Positions 36,201 to 43,915 of a DNA stretch of 64,000 bases are shown here, piece by piece (positions within the stretch are counted from its first letter, which is position 1; each line of letters starts with the position of its first letter). The DNA is from Shewanella sp. MBTL60-112-B2. Lineage in GTDB: Bacteria; Pseudomonadota; Gammaproteobacteria; Enterobacterales; Shewanellaceae. The position numbers were made by a program, and so were the translations under genes. The DNA lies in assembly GCF_019655055.1 (NCBI RefSeq), contig NZ_BPFA01000003.1, positions 1 to 64,000 on the forward strand, written 5' to 3'. Below the pieces are notes generated by a model, which was not told the DNA's origin, did not search any database, and saw nothing but the letters and a program-made list of their open reading frames with translations.

Positions 36201-36916
36201 TGACTCTCACGGATCCATGCTTCAACGCGCTGCGGATTAAGGCGTGAACTTGGCGGGTTAACACCATCTTCTTCCAAAATCGCGGCGATCATCGACTTGA
36301 TGGTTTCCATCTTGCCCTCTTTCGAGTGCACGGCTTTGGCGAGTTTTTCGATATGACGCAATGAATGCTCAGCTTCACACAAGGAGAACTGACGCGCATA
36401 GTTACGCAGCTCGTTACGATTGCTGCCCGTGCTCAATAGTGCGCGGTCATTTTGGATAATGGCGCGATATTCACGAGTGTTAAGCAGGTTAGTTACCGCT
36501 ACGCCCGCGCGTTTCATCTCACGGCCAAGTTCTGCCATGGTGAAACACTGAATGCTATCGCCCTGCTTAGTCTTAATGTAATCCTCTAGCTCAAAGCCTT
36601 TGGCGATAAAGCGGTAGTTAACGCCTTTACCGTCGCCTGCCGATGCGAGTACCGCTTGATAGGCTAAGCCATCAGACTTGATGTATTCATAGATGATATA
36701 GCTTGAATCATGGGGCAGATACCAGCGCTCAAAACTGTCACGGGTTGATGGCACCACTCGGCTTGGATATTCACCATAAAAAACCGGTACCAAACGCTGC
36801 AATGTGGTTTTACCCGATGCGTTAGTACCACAAATATTGGTGTGGCCATCCAGGGCCAGTTCTACCACGCCAGGTAGATGAGTATCGATAAGTATGATGC
36901 GATTTAAGCTTGGCAT
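33242..36916 (-). CDS. SMC-like condensin ATPase, MksB-like (DUF3584 type)
   Basis: A 1224-residue SMC-type protein. The N-terminal head has Walker A CGTNASGKTTLQ at residues 29-40. Two long coiled-coil stretches (about 245-510 and 590-860) flank a central hinge-like segment around 520-590. The C-terminal head has the ABC signature region NESSSHGMAYLILCKF and Walker B VTIHWPIDELG. It should be a DNA-translocating or loop-forming ATPase. The size is between short MksB and E. coli MukB. It leads a B-E-F operon. A start codon lies directly next to AAGGA, an unusually short spacing. No JetD-like nuclease gene is adjacent. Confidence 0.82.
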   Translation of the reverse strand: MPSLNRIILIDTHLPGVVELALDGHTNICGTNASGKTTLQRLVPVFYGEYPSRVVPSTRDSFERWYLPHDSSYIIYEYIKSDGLAYQAVLASAGDGKGVNYRFIAKGFELEDYIKTKQGDSIQCFTMAELGREMKRAGVAVTNLLNTREYRAIIQNDRALLSTGSNRNELRNYARQFSLCEAEHSLRHIEKLAKAVHSKEGKMETIKSMIAAILEEDGVNPPSSRLNPQRVEAWIRESQLIQGFEQIRPEFEKLEQEFDQLLSTEQRLASLRRGYSKDETTEIERQEHHQDLSKALNAQLRQLDEEWKEQRDELNLDLSAAKGDVAKCEHELDSIEDQHANFQDADIEQAKLDLEQLPSWRGSLENLSERHKLQTEKHQDIEAAYNARRSKIGEGLNRELENLHQEQDSLRESRDKQREVGRGELAELEQQWRESTEKGQAQFSEQAYQLKVTAAELKVRVDSVTYSEEEKLALAVFDERISRADEDQEACNAKVDRLTSEERKLRAKRDQANESLRVAGIRVTERQSELEELTHMLFPQSHTLLEFLRKEASGWENTLGKVINSELLHRSDLHPSISSQNLEALYGIALDLKAIDAPEYAASEQELRVKHAAAEEALSSAKELQAEAEDILVASNTELDKLLRELTFARTAYKNSRDDLRRLFDDKRAEQEKINLALNDRKSASQKQLARIDSDIKQLQGQQQEWLEEQKEQALEARMEKNAYWQEVVGALDNQLNQVKVNIQSRRDHAKSEQKACEQWYKDELKSRGVDEAKIVALKAEIRTLESNISKAEQRRSEVLRFEDWYQHTWLQRKPKLQSELSKVKHASLDLEQQLKSKANEIKAKRNELDGERKQSDAVQIEASENLTKLRSVMRKLSELKLPASNDDAQGSLTERLRQGEDQLLKRDSMMGSVKQYVEHFDSVIASKSGSGLSETWERAREESSFVNDKGIRILDYRKLVPQLEQLLNVMVPQSIMALREQGRIFGVDLTAFYDVLADIDRRIASQSARITREVGEELFLDGVSESAVKIRSRISELEFWPELEQFVKAFKRWKADGFNDLPGEDYTNSMRRALDIIGRAALSGGIAKLLEIELRLKEGNSDLVIRTDRQLNESSSHGMAYLILCKFLLAFTRLLRGRAEVTIHWPIDELGTLHHGNVKKIFDACENNNISVLGAFPNPESEVLNLFSNRYIINKQTKKLQVVKPQVNPIADKLNQRRAQEAV

Positions 36917-36983
36917 TGCATTCCTTAATCCAAACAGAGCCGTAACGGTAAGCGCATTGAGCTTACATTAAGCTAAAAATGTC

Positions 36984-37038
36984 AGGTCTAATTTTAGGTC
37001 TAGTGTTAGGTCTAATGTCAGGCCTAATATTAGAGCTA
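36984..37038. repeat. 12-bp direct repeat array upstream of the condensin operon
   Basis: Five units with a 12-bp period: AGGTCTA-ATTTT, AGGTCTA-GTGTT, AGGTCTA-ATGTC, AGGCCTA-ATATT, AGAGCTA. The seven-base core is conserved and the five-base spacer varies. The array ends about 70 bp before the SMC start codon, so it is in the promoter or leader region of that operon. Confidence 0.85.
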
Positions 37039-37242
37039 TAAAAAATTTTGATGGTCACTAAATTAAAGGAAAGCACAGCGCTTGGCAATTATGCCTAAGT
37101 GACTAAAGCGGCGGTTTCTGTGACCAAATATCAGAAGCGAGATCATACGCCATTTTTAGACAGATAGATGCTCAATCAATCGGCAGTTAACAAGCGACTC
37201 TGTTGAAAGAAAACTTAAACCTCTTGCGGTAATAACCTAATA

Positions 37243-37275
37243 AAAAGCCCGCCTCAAAAATGATGGGCGGGCTTA
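37243..37275 (-). terminator. terminator of the alanine/glycine symporter gene
   Basis: AAAGCCCGCC and GGCGGGCTT form a strong stem around a TCAAAAATGATG-type loop with A and T runs outside. It lies about 70 bp downstream of the symporter stop codon. Confidence 0.88.
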
Positions 37276-37347
37276 TTTTTCATCTAGCCGATGTTAAATA
37301 AAAGCAAACCATTTACGCTCCACGCTTGCATGCATAAGCATGAGAGC

Positions 37348-38718
37348 TTAAGCCAACGAGCTTCGAGTCGCTAAGGCTTGTTGCTTAGCAAAATACTTGC
37401 GGGTCTCTTTCAATATCACGTGTCTAAGACCAATAATCGCAATCAGGTTAGGAATTGCCATCAAGCCGTTAACGGTATCGGCCAACATCCAGATTAGATC
37501 TAGGTGAATAAATGCGCCGCCGGCAATTAACCCTAAGAAGATAAATTGATAAACTCTAATGCCGTTATCACCCAAACGATTACCCGTTAGGTAATACCAA
37601 CAACGCTCACCGTAATAATGCCAGCCTAAAATGGTAGTGAAAGCAAAACACACTAGCGCAATGGTCACTACATATTGGCCAATAATCGCCGAACCACTAG
37701 CCGCAAACGCCGCGCTAGTCATAGCCGCACCAGCAGTATCACCACTCCACACGCCAGTAATAATCAGTACCAAACCTGTCATGGTACAAATCAAAATCGT
37801 ATCGAAGAAGGTGCCTGTCATGCTCACTAGACCTTGTTCAACCGGCTCATTGGTCTTAGCTGCTGCGGCGGCAATTGGCGCGCTACCTAGGCCAGACTCA
37901 TTAGAGAATACGCCGCGAGCAATACCAATTTGCAATGCTTGAGCAACGGTTGCACCAAGGAAGCCACCAGCGGCAGAAATAGGCGTAAAGGCTGAGTGAA
38001 TGACCAACTCAAATGCAGGCAGGATCTGATCGCTAAAGGTAAATAACACCCACATACAGGCAAGCACGTAACCCAAAGCCATGGTTGGCACTAGTTTTTG
38101 CGCCACGTTAGCAATGCGCTTTACGCCGCCTAATGTCACTGCGGCTACCATCAAGGTCAGTACGACTGCGGTCACCCAAGATGGGATCTCAAAGGCAATA
38201 GTCATGGCATCGCTAATGGCGTTAACCTGAGCAAAGGTACCAATACCGAAAAATGCGACACCGACGCCAAACACTGCAAAGATTTTAGCCAACCACTTAA
38301 GGCCTAAGCCGCGCTCGATGTAATACATAGGGCCACCGGCAATATTACCTTTGGCATCTGTGGTGCGATACTTTACCGCCAGCATACATTCAGCGTACTT
38401 AGTCGCCATACCAAAAAAGGCCGCTAACCACATCCAAAATAGTGCCCCTGGGCCACCTATTTTAATTGCGGTAGCCACACCGACAATGTTACCGGTACCA
38501 ATAGTGGCCGACAACGCAGTACAAAGCGCCGCAAATGATGATAAGTCGCCCTTACCGCTCGCAGGTTTAAACAGTAAACCCAGCGCCATAGGCAGCTTAA
38601 AGACTTGAATAAGTTTTAGTCGAACAGTGAGATATAGGCCGGTTCCAACCAATAAGCATAGGGTGATTGGTCCCCAAACAATGGCATTGATATCGGCTAA
38701 AAGCGCGTGAAAATTCAT
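37348..38718 (-). CDS. sodium:alanine/glycine symporter (AGCS family)
   Basis: A 456-residue inner-membrane transporter with about eleven helices. ALSATIGTGNIVGVATAIKIGGPGALFWMW (from about residue 68) and GVFSNESGLGSAPIAAAAA near 270 are signature regions of the AGCS family, which imports alanine or glycine with sodium. The tandem glycine riboswitch directly upstream argues that glycine is the physiological substrate or signal. An intrinsic terminator separates it from the condensin operon downstream. Confidence 0.93.
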   Translation of the reverse strand: MNFHALLADINAIVWGPITLCLLVGTGLYLTVRLKLIQVFKLPMALGLLFKPASGKGDLSSFAALCTALSATIGTGNIVGVATAIKIGGPGALFWMWLAAFFGMATKYAECMLAVKYRTTDAKGNIAGGPMYYIERGLGLKWLAKIFAVFGVGVAFFGIGTFAQVNAISDAMTIAFEIPSWVTAVVLTLMVAAVTLGGVKRIANVAQKLVPTMALGYVLACMWVLFTFSDQILPAFELVIHSAFTPISAAGGFLGATVAQALQIGIARGVFSNESGLGSAPIAAAAAKTNEPVEQGLVSMTGTFFDTILICTMTGLVLIITGVWSGDTAGAAMTSAAFAASGSAIIGQYVVTIALVCFAFTTILGWHYYGERCWYYLTGNRLGDNGIRVYQFIFLGLIAGGAFIHLDLIWMLADTVNGLMAIPNLIAIIGLRHVILKETRKYFAKQQALATRSSLA

Positions 38719-38930
38719 GGTATTCCTCGAGTATTAAACAACAAAACTCTCTAATAAGAGTTATTAATAATCGGAGGAGGAAAAGAAATGGCTGTTGCAG
38801 ATCACTGACGTGTGCAACGAGCAATTGAGTCGACCTATCACGTAACTAAACGTAACTTAGGTAGAAAAAAGGCGCAGCGACAAACGACAGTGACTTTATG
38901 CAGTTATCGTTAAAATAACTGACACAGTCA

Positions 38931-39200
38931 TCCTCTCCTCTGTCCTTTTGCCTGAGCGTTTCGCGTAATCTCATAGCTGGGTTTAATCGCTGAGTTTACA
39001 CTTTCGCCTTCGGCGCTGTGTGACGATTAAGCTTCGAACACTTAATTGCTCACAGTCTCTCCAGAGGCTCGTCCAGTAACAGTCCTCACCACTAAGTGGC
39101 ACCTGAAAGAGTGCTTTGCTTGGCTTAAAGCCTAACAAAGTTGCCTCGTCGGTGTGGGGTTACTCCCCACTCTCCTGCTACCTTCATCCGAACGGATCCC
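38931..39200 (-). promoter_or_regulatory. tandem glycine riboswitch
   Basis: Two aptamers are readable on the minus strand. The first has GGAGAGTGGGG, ACACCGACGAGGCAA and TTTCAGGTGCCA with GAGGACTG. The second has CTGGAGAGACTG, GCGCCGAAGGCG and CTCAGGCAAAAGGACAGAGG. The paired order, short linker and 5' leader resembling a kink-turn match known glycine riboswitches. The following gene is the AGCS symporter. High glycine would be expected to change expression of this transporter; ON or OFF cannot be decided by eye. Confidence 0.95.
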
Positions 39201-39427
39201 CAATCCTTATCTAACCATTAGGGCTAGCAAGTGATAGGGACAGATAGAATGCGCTCTCAACGCGCTTGCAGCAAGTGAACTCAGTCACATTTTTAACGTT
39301 AACCGTTCATTCGAACACTTTTATCTCAAGTTGGTGTAATTTTGTTCTAAATCACAAAACTCAAAATCAGCCACTTAAAGTAAAGAATCCACCTTCTGGA
39401 GAAACTGGCTTAGAGCTGAAAACAAAA
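39201..39427. other. region upstream of the glycine riboswitch
   Basis: Contains the presumed promoter of the riboswitch transcript. A rightward frame of 68 codons (39266-39472) overlaps the next terminator and has no coding support. Confidence 0.4.
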
Positions 39428-39458
39428 AACCGCTCAAGCAAACTGCTCAAACGGCTTT
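39428..39458 (-). terminator. terminator of the DUF3581 gene
   Basis: On the minus strand GCCGTTTGAGCA and TGCTTGAGCGGT pair with several G-U pairs around GTT, and TTTTTTG follows. It begins about 25 bp after the DUF3581 stop codon. Confidence 0.7.
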
Positions 39459-39482
39459 ATTTCGTCAAATAAAACTTATTGA

Positions 39483-40187
39483 CTAACTAAATGCGATTCT
39501 ACGACTTTCATAGGCATCGAACATCTGCTGTGCAGGCTCATCTTCATAGGGGCGCAGACCACTCATGACCAAGGTTTTGACCCCAGTACCAACAACCGTA
39601 TCACCACTCAGTAGCTCGAAGGTTAAGATCACATCACCACGTTTACCTTCGATTTCTAGTTCTTGCTTAACCAGAGACAAGCTCACCTCGTTAAAATCCA
39701 AGGTAGTTAAATCAAACGACATGCTCTCGTAGATCACTAAAGGACGCGCTGGATTAATCATCATCTGACGCTGCTTCATCATAGGCACTAAAATGTGCAT
39801 GAAGTTTAAGCCAGAGAAAGCCACATACTTACGAATAAATGATTCGATTTGAGTCTCACAATGACGCACATCACCGCTGCGGTGCACCTGAAGATAACAC
39901 TTATCTTTGTCATCACGGATATCAAAATCTTCCGCAACAGAATCAGGAAACTGCAATTTAACACCATCGCCGACCATGCCTGCGAAGTTAAAAGTCATTT
40001 TCTGGCTTAAGCCATACTCGTTAAGAACGAGGGCAAAAAGTAGATCTCCAGGCACACAAAAGCGCTTGGCTGCCACATCGTGAATAGGGTTGAAGTCATG
40101 GGCGACGACTTTGGCAAAATCACTCGCCTGCTGAGGAGTGATGGATACAGATTGGTTTTCTTTTTTAAAATAAGAACTTAGAAACAT
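39483..40187 (-). CDS. DUF3581 family protein
   Basis: A 234-residue cytoplasmic protein of the DUF3581 family, common in Shewanella and Vibrio. ASDFAKVVAHDFNPIHDVAAKRFCVPGDLLFALVL resembles the N-terminal part of MaoC-like hot-dog dehydratases (the His-Asp region), and the rest fits a double hot-dog fold, so binding of an acyl thioester is conceivable. The ATG at 40185-40187 is preferred over a GTG two codons upstream; GAGTG precedes it. It is a single gene with its own terminator. The function is unknown. Confidence 0.75.
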   Translation of the reverse strand: MFLSSYFKKENQSVSITPQQASDFAKVVAHDFNPIHDVAAKRFCVPGDLLFALVLNEYGLSQKMTFNFAGMVGDGVKLQFPDSVAEDFDIRDDKDKCYLQVHRSGDVRHCETQIESFIRKYVAFSGLNFMHILVPMMKQRQMMINPARPLVIYESMSFDLTTLDFNEVSLSLVKQELEIEGKRGDVILTFELLSGDTVVGTGVKTLVMSGLRPYEDEPAQQMFDAYESRRIAFS

Positions 40188-40442
40188 ATTCACTCAAACA
40201 TCTTGTTAACCATAAAAATGACCCGACAGTGTATACCAAGATTCAGTTTTGACTCACCCGATGACTTAGGCCAGCCCTATAACCAATTTAACGTCTCATG
40301 TAAATAAAGCCGCATCTAATCTCCACCTTTAAATAATCACGCTAAACATATGAATTAGAAGTAAAACAAAGATAAAACCACTCATAAATTGCAAAATAGT
40401 AGCCACAAAAAACTTACAAACCTTGATCTTAATCTAAATTTA

Positions 40443-40461
40443 AATGAGAATAATTTGCATT
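40443..40461. promoter_or_regulatory. Fur box upstream of the porin gene
   Basis: AATGAGAATAATTTGCATT matches the classical 19-bp Fur box at 15 positions. It lies about 67 bp before the porin start codon, where Fur with iron would block transcription. Confidence 0.7.
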
Positions 40462-40527
40462 ATGATAAGCGATTGATACAATCCGCCACAAATAAAACGC
40501 ATTGATTTAACATTAGGGAATGAATTC

Positions 40528-41700
40528 ATGAAAAAAACCTTACTTGCCACGGCGCTAGTTGGCATGTTCGCATCTCAAGGTGCTGTCGCCGCTGATGATT
40601 CTGCCGAATTACGTAAAATTATTGAGCAACAACAGAAAGTGCTTCAAGATCTAGAAAAGCGTCTAGATGAAACAGAAATGCGCGTTGAGAAGACTGCTGA
40701 CGTTGTTGAAGAATCGGCAAGTGAGTCTAAGAGTTCGACGACTATCGGTGGTTATGGTGAACTTCACTACAACAACATCACTGATAACAAGACAGGCAAA
40801 GATAAGAAAGCCATCGATTTTCACCGTTTTGTATTGTTCTTCGGCCATGAGTTTACCGAAAACACTCGTTTCTTCTCTGAGGTTGAAATTGAGCACGCAC
40901 TTTCAGGTGACGATAAGCCAGGTGAAGTCGAGCTAGAACAAGCTTATATCGAACACGATTTCAATGAGATGTTTACCGGTAAAGCGGGTCTCTTCCTAGT
41001 ACCAGTCGGTATTATTAACGAAACTCACGAGCCACCAACTTTCTACGGTGTAGAGCGCAACCCTGTTGAGAAAAACATCTTACCTGCCACTTGGTGGGAA
41101 GCCGGTGCGGCACTTAATGTTAAAGCCTCTCCAGGTTTGGCTTTCGACGGTGCAATCACGTCAGGTCTTAAGGTAGATGAGACTTATAACATTCGCGGCG
41201 GTCGTCAAAAAGTGGCTAAAGCTGACGCGTCAGATCTTGCTTACACTGCTCGTGTTAAATACACAGGCGTAACAGGGTTAGAGCTAGCGGCAACAGCACA
41301 ATATCAGTCAGATTTAACTCAAAGCAAAGCGGGTGTCGATACGGCTTCTGCAACCTTGCTAACTGCACACGCAATCTACTCTATCCAAAGCTTCACGGTT
41401 AAAGCGCTTTACGCTCAGTGGGATATTGACGGTAAAGAAGCTGAAGCACTAGGTCGTGATGAGCAAAACGGTTGGTATATTGAGCCGTCTTACCGCATCA
41501 ACGAAAGCTTTGGTGTATTTGCTCGCTACAATGAGTACGACAACAATGCTGGTAACAGCGATGACACTAAAGTTGAGCAAACCAATGTAGGTATCAACTA
41601 CTGGTTGCACGAGAACGTGGTATTTAAAGCTGACTATGAAAAAGTGGGCGGTGCTAAAGACGCTGACGGCTTTAACTTAGGCGTGGGTTACCAGTTCTAA
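40528..41700 (+). CDS. Fur-regulated outer-membrane porin
   Basis: A 390-residue outer-membrane protein. The signal peptide ends GAVA, followed by a short coiled coil (residues 23-65, SAELRKIIEQQQKVLQDLEK) typical of trimeric porins, then a beta-barrel beginning TTIGGYGELHYNN and ending with a C-terminal phenylalanine (FNLGVGYQF). It resembles the OprP/OprO-like phosphate-selective porin family seen in iron-limited Shewanella. A Fur box upstream suggests induction by iron limitation. The solute is unknown. A terminator follows. Confidence 0.85.
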   Translation: MKKTLLATALVGMFASQGAVAADDSAELRKIIEQQQKVLQDLEKRLDETEMRVEKTADVVEESASESKSSTTIGGYGELHYNNITDNKTGKDKKAIDFHRFVLFFGHEFTENTRFFSEVEIEHALSGDDKPGEVELEQAYIEHDFNEMFTGKAGLFLVPVGIINETHEPPTFYGVERNPVEKNILPATWWEAGAALNVKASPGLAFDGAITSGLKVDETYNIRGGRQKVAKADASDLAYTARVKYTGVTGLELAATAQYQSDLTQSKAGVDTASATLLTAHAIYSIQSFTVKALYAQWDIDGKEAEALGRDEQNGWYIEPSYRINESFGVFARYNEYDNNAGNSDDTKVEQTNVGINYWLHENVVFKADYEKVGGAKDADGFNLGVGYQF

Positions 41701-41785
41701 GACAAGCTTTAAATCAGAGCTTTACGTTAGAGCTAAGAGTATATGCATGAGTATCGTATGAGTTTAGTACGCACTTAGCATTAAG

Positions 41786-41813
41786 ATGAGTGCCCTAAGG
41801 GCACTCATTTATT
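41786..41813 (+). terminator. terminator of the porin gene
   Basis: ATGAGTGCCC/GGGCACTCAT with a TAA loop, followed by TTATTT. Confidence 0.82.
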
Positions 41814-41840
41814 TCCCGAGCCAGCAAGGCTCTAGTCATG

Positions 41841-41896
41841 ACATTAACACTGTCACATTAACACTGTCACATTAACACTGTCACATTAACACTATG
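41841..41896. repeat. 14-bp tandem repeat
   Basis: Three perfect copies and one degraded copy of ACATTAACACTGTC. The array ends 11 bp before the start codon of the FMN-binding protein gene, where the ribosome site should be; no purine-rich site is visible there. Confidence 0.92.
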
Positions 41897-41907
41897 AAAC
41901 TACCGCT

Positions 41908-42429
41908 ATGAAGCTAGCCATTGCCATCATCACCCTTAGCTTATCGCTATTTACTAGCGTGGCGAATGCCCGTGGTACTTATCAAACTCCCGAGGAATTT
42001 ATCACTCAGGCTTTTAACACCCCTCCGCCTAAATCTAAGGTTTTATGGATTAATGACGAAACCAAGGATGTTATAGAGTCGATACTCGCCCATAGCTTCA
42101 GGAAGATGCGTCTACGTTATTGGCAACAAGAGAATGAAAGCATATGGATCATGGATGAGATCGGTAAAGAAGCCCCTATAACTGTAGGGATCCACGTAAA
42201 AGATAAGGCAATCTCTCAGACTAAGGTATTGGTTTATAGAGAAAGTCGCGGCGATGAAGTTAGACACGACTTTTTTACCGACCAGTTTAAATCAGCCAAG
42301 CTCACCCCAGAACTCAAACTCGATACCCATATCGACGGTATTACAGGTGCCACACTTTCAGTTAGGGCGCTGACAAAACTGTCACGCATCGCTCTGTATT
42401 TAGATCAGCAGGTCACTGCGAGCAACTAA
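41908..42429 (+). CDS. exported FMN-binding domain protein
   Basis: A 173-residue protein with a signal peptide (LAIAIITLSLSLFTSVANA) and an FMN-binding domain. The flavinylation motif is DGITGATLS near residue 143, where the second Thr of the TGAT part should be esterified to FMN by ApbE. In related proteins this domain passes electrons in the periplasm. It sits between a Fur-box porin and a PepSY membrane protein, so a periplasmic ferric-reduction role is a reasonable inference. The translation start is inside a region with a 14-bp repeat and no clear ribosome site. Confidence 0.85.
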   Translation: MKLAIAIITLSLSLFTSVANARGTYQTPEEFITQAFNTPPPKSKVLWINDETKDVIESILAHSFRKMRLRYWQQENESIWIMDEIGKEAPITVGIHVKDKAISQTKVLVYRESRGDEVRHDFFTDQFKSAKLTPELKLDTHIDGITGATLSVRALTKLSRIALYLDQQVTASN

Positions 42430-42666
42430 GCACTAATGACAAGGGATGACTAACCACGAATTACTAAGCACAGAATCTGCCGACAGCCACAGGTTTTACA
42501 GTTTTAGCCTTGCTAGTTTACATTAATGCTTACTGATATTTATCATCTTACAGCCCAGAAAAACATCATAGTCACGCTAATACCACATCAATGAAAATAT
42601 CACTATTAGCACCAAGATAAACAATGCTAGATTGTCGTTATCGTTTGTTGTCAGGGTCGTCGATTA

Positions 42667-43422
42667 ATGAATGCAAAAATCAAACTCGTAGTAGCAGGCT
42701 TGTTATGCCTCAATGTCAGTGGTTGTGAATATATCGACAATATTTTACACCCAGATGATGGTAGCGGTGAGGTAATCGTTGACGATAACTTCAGGGCTCA
42801 CGCTCTACAACTGGGTTTATCTGAAGCTAGCATCATACGTTTATGTACAGCTACAGATAAAATCCGCGCAAACTGCATTAGCAAATTTAACGAAATAACC
42901 AATCAGCAAGAAGTGAGAGTTGAATATACTTTCAATGATGTGATCCAAAAAAATAACTACGCCAAAAGCACTAGCGCAAGCCGGGTTATTTTTAAGCTAC
43001 CAGCAGACAACGCCACCGCCACGATTAGCTTTGAAAACAGCCGAACTTATCAGTTCAACGATGGCTTTCAATACACTTGGCAAGAGCCTGGCGATTTTAC
43101 CACTGCAGACATTGCCAATGACGCTGAGGAGTCAATTTCCAAACTGGAAAATGTATCTGTAACCACGCGTTTATCTGACTCCAAGCTATCAAATATATCT
43201 ACCGCATCAATGAGTAATAATGATTACTCGTTAACAGGCGCACAAGATCTAATAAATGCTGCCAGCACCATGCTATTCCCGGAGTTAATCGTTAGTGTCA
43301 CCAGTAGTGATTTAACCGAGCCTACAGATGCATCATTTGCTATGTTTACTGCAGGCCATAGCGCAATCTTTGCTAATTACTCTACAACTTTCGCAACCGC
43401 GATAGAAGAAAGCTGGTTTTAA
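42667..43422 (+). CDS. hypothetical lipoprotein with duplicated 3' end
   Basis: A 251-residue secreted lipoprotein. Residues 1-20 form a lipoprotein signal ending NVSGC. The mature part begins EYIDNILHPDDGSGEV and is rich in Ser, Thr and Asn, with a strand-rich middle (RVIFKLPADNATATISF). Two further cysteines occur near residues 60-71. No family is recognised. The last 35 codons are repeated, with changes, just downstream (43459-43569). Confidence 0.65.
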   Translation: MNAKIKLVVAGLLCLNVSGCEYIDNILHPDDGSGEVIVDDNFRAHALQLGLSEASIIRLCTATDKIRANCISKFNEITNQQEVRVEYTFNDVIQKNNYAKSTSASRVIFKLPADNATATISFENSRTYQFNDGFQYTWQEPGDFTTADIANDAEESISKLENVSVTTRLSDSKLSNISTASMSNNDYSLTGAQDLINAASTMLFPELIVSVTSSDLTEPTDASFAMFTAGHSAIFANYSTTFATAIEESWF

Positions 43423-43458
43423 CTTGCAGGCATAGAAGACACAGCGCTATGCCATTTG

Positions 43459-43569
43459 ACCGAGCCTGCTGGTACAGCAATTACGATGTTTACTGCAGGT
43501 CATAGTGCTATGATTTTTGCTAATTACTCTACAACTTTCGCAACCGCGATAGAAGAAAGCTGGTTTTAA
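43459..43569 (+). pseudogene. displaced 3'-end copy of the lipoprotein gene
   Basis: A 36-codon in-frame tail copy with its own stop codon and no start. It encodes TEPAGTAITMFTAGHSAMIF and continues into the same ANYSTTFATAIEESWF end as the intact gene. The final 56 bp are identical to the gene (43369-43424 versus 43516-43571), whereas the upstream half differs at many positions and has one extra codon. Confidence 0.9.
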
Positions 43570-43571
43570 CT

Positions 43572-43915
43572 AGCCGACTGAATAACGTATTAGCTTATTA
43601 TTTCTATAGTTCAGCTTTTGAATAGGCCGCATTTAGCCTGGCCTATTCGCTTCAACTCCATCCAGTTCTACGCCCCACACTCTTTATGCTGTTTTTTGAG
43701 AAGTAAAACACGTCAAAAACGAAACAATCCCGTTAGGAATAACATTTAACTATTCAGTAGTCGCATCTGTTGCTGTAAAGTAAATGAGCTGCATTCGCAT
43801 TTAACGTCTTAACTGATATTCCTCAACGATGAATTCAGCGATGCGTCTTAAGCAATGAGTGTTAAGCAACGCTATGACAACCGATTAAAACAACTAGAAG
43901 GTCAATAGACCCCAA
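43572..43915. other. intergenic region before the PepSY gene
   Basis: AT-rich non-coding DNA. I see no gene, terminator or clear regulatory motif. Confidence 0.4.

Noticed and set aside
31084..36916. Complete Wadjet (JetABCD) defence system
   Set aside because: No JetD-like gene adjoins, and gene order differs. The operon is better described as Mks/Wadjet-like until profile searches are done.
39266..39472. Rightward 68-codon frame
   Set aside because: It runs into the DUF3581 terminator hairpin and has no coding features.
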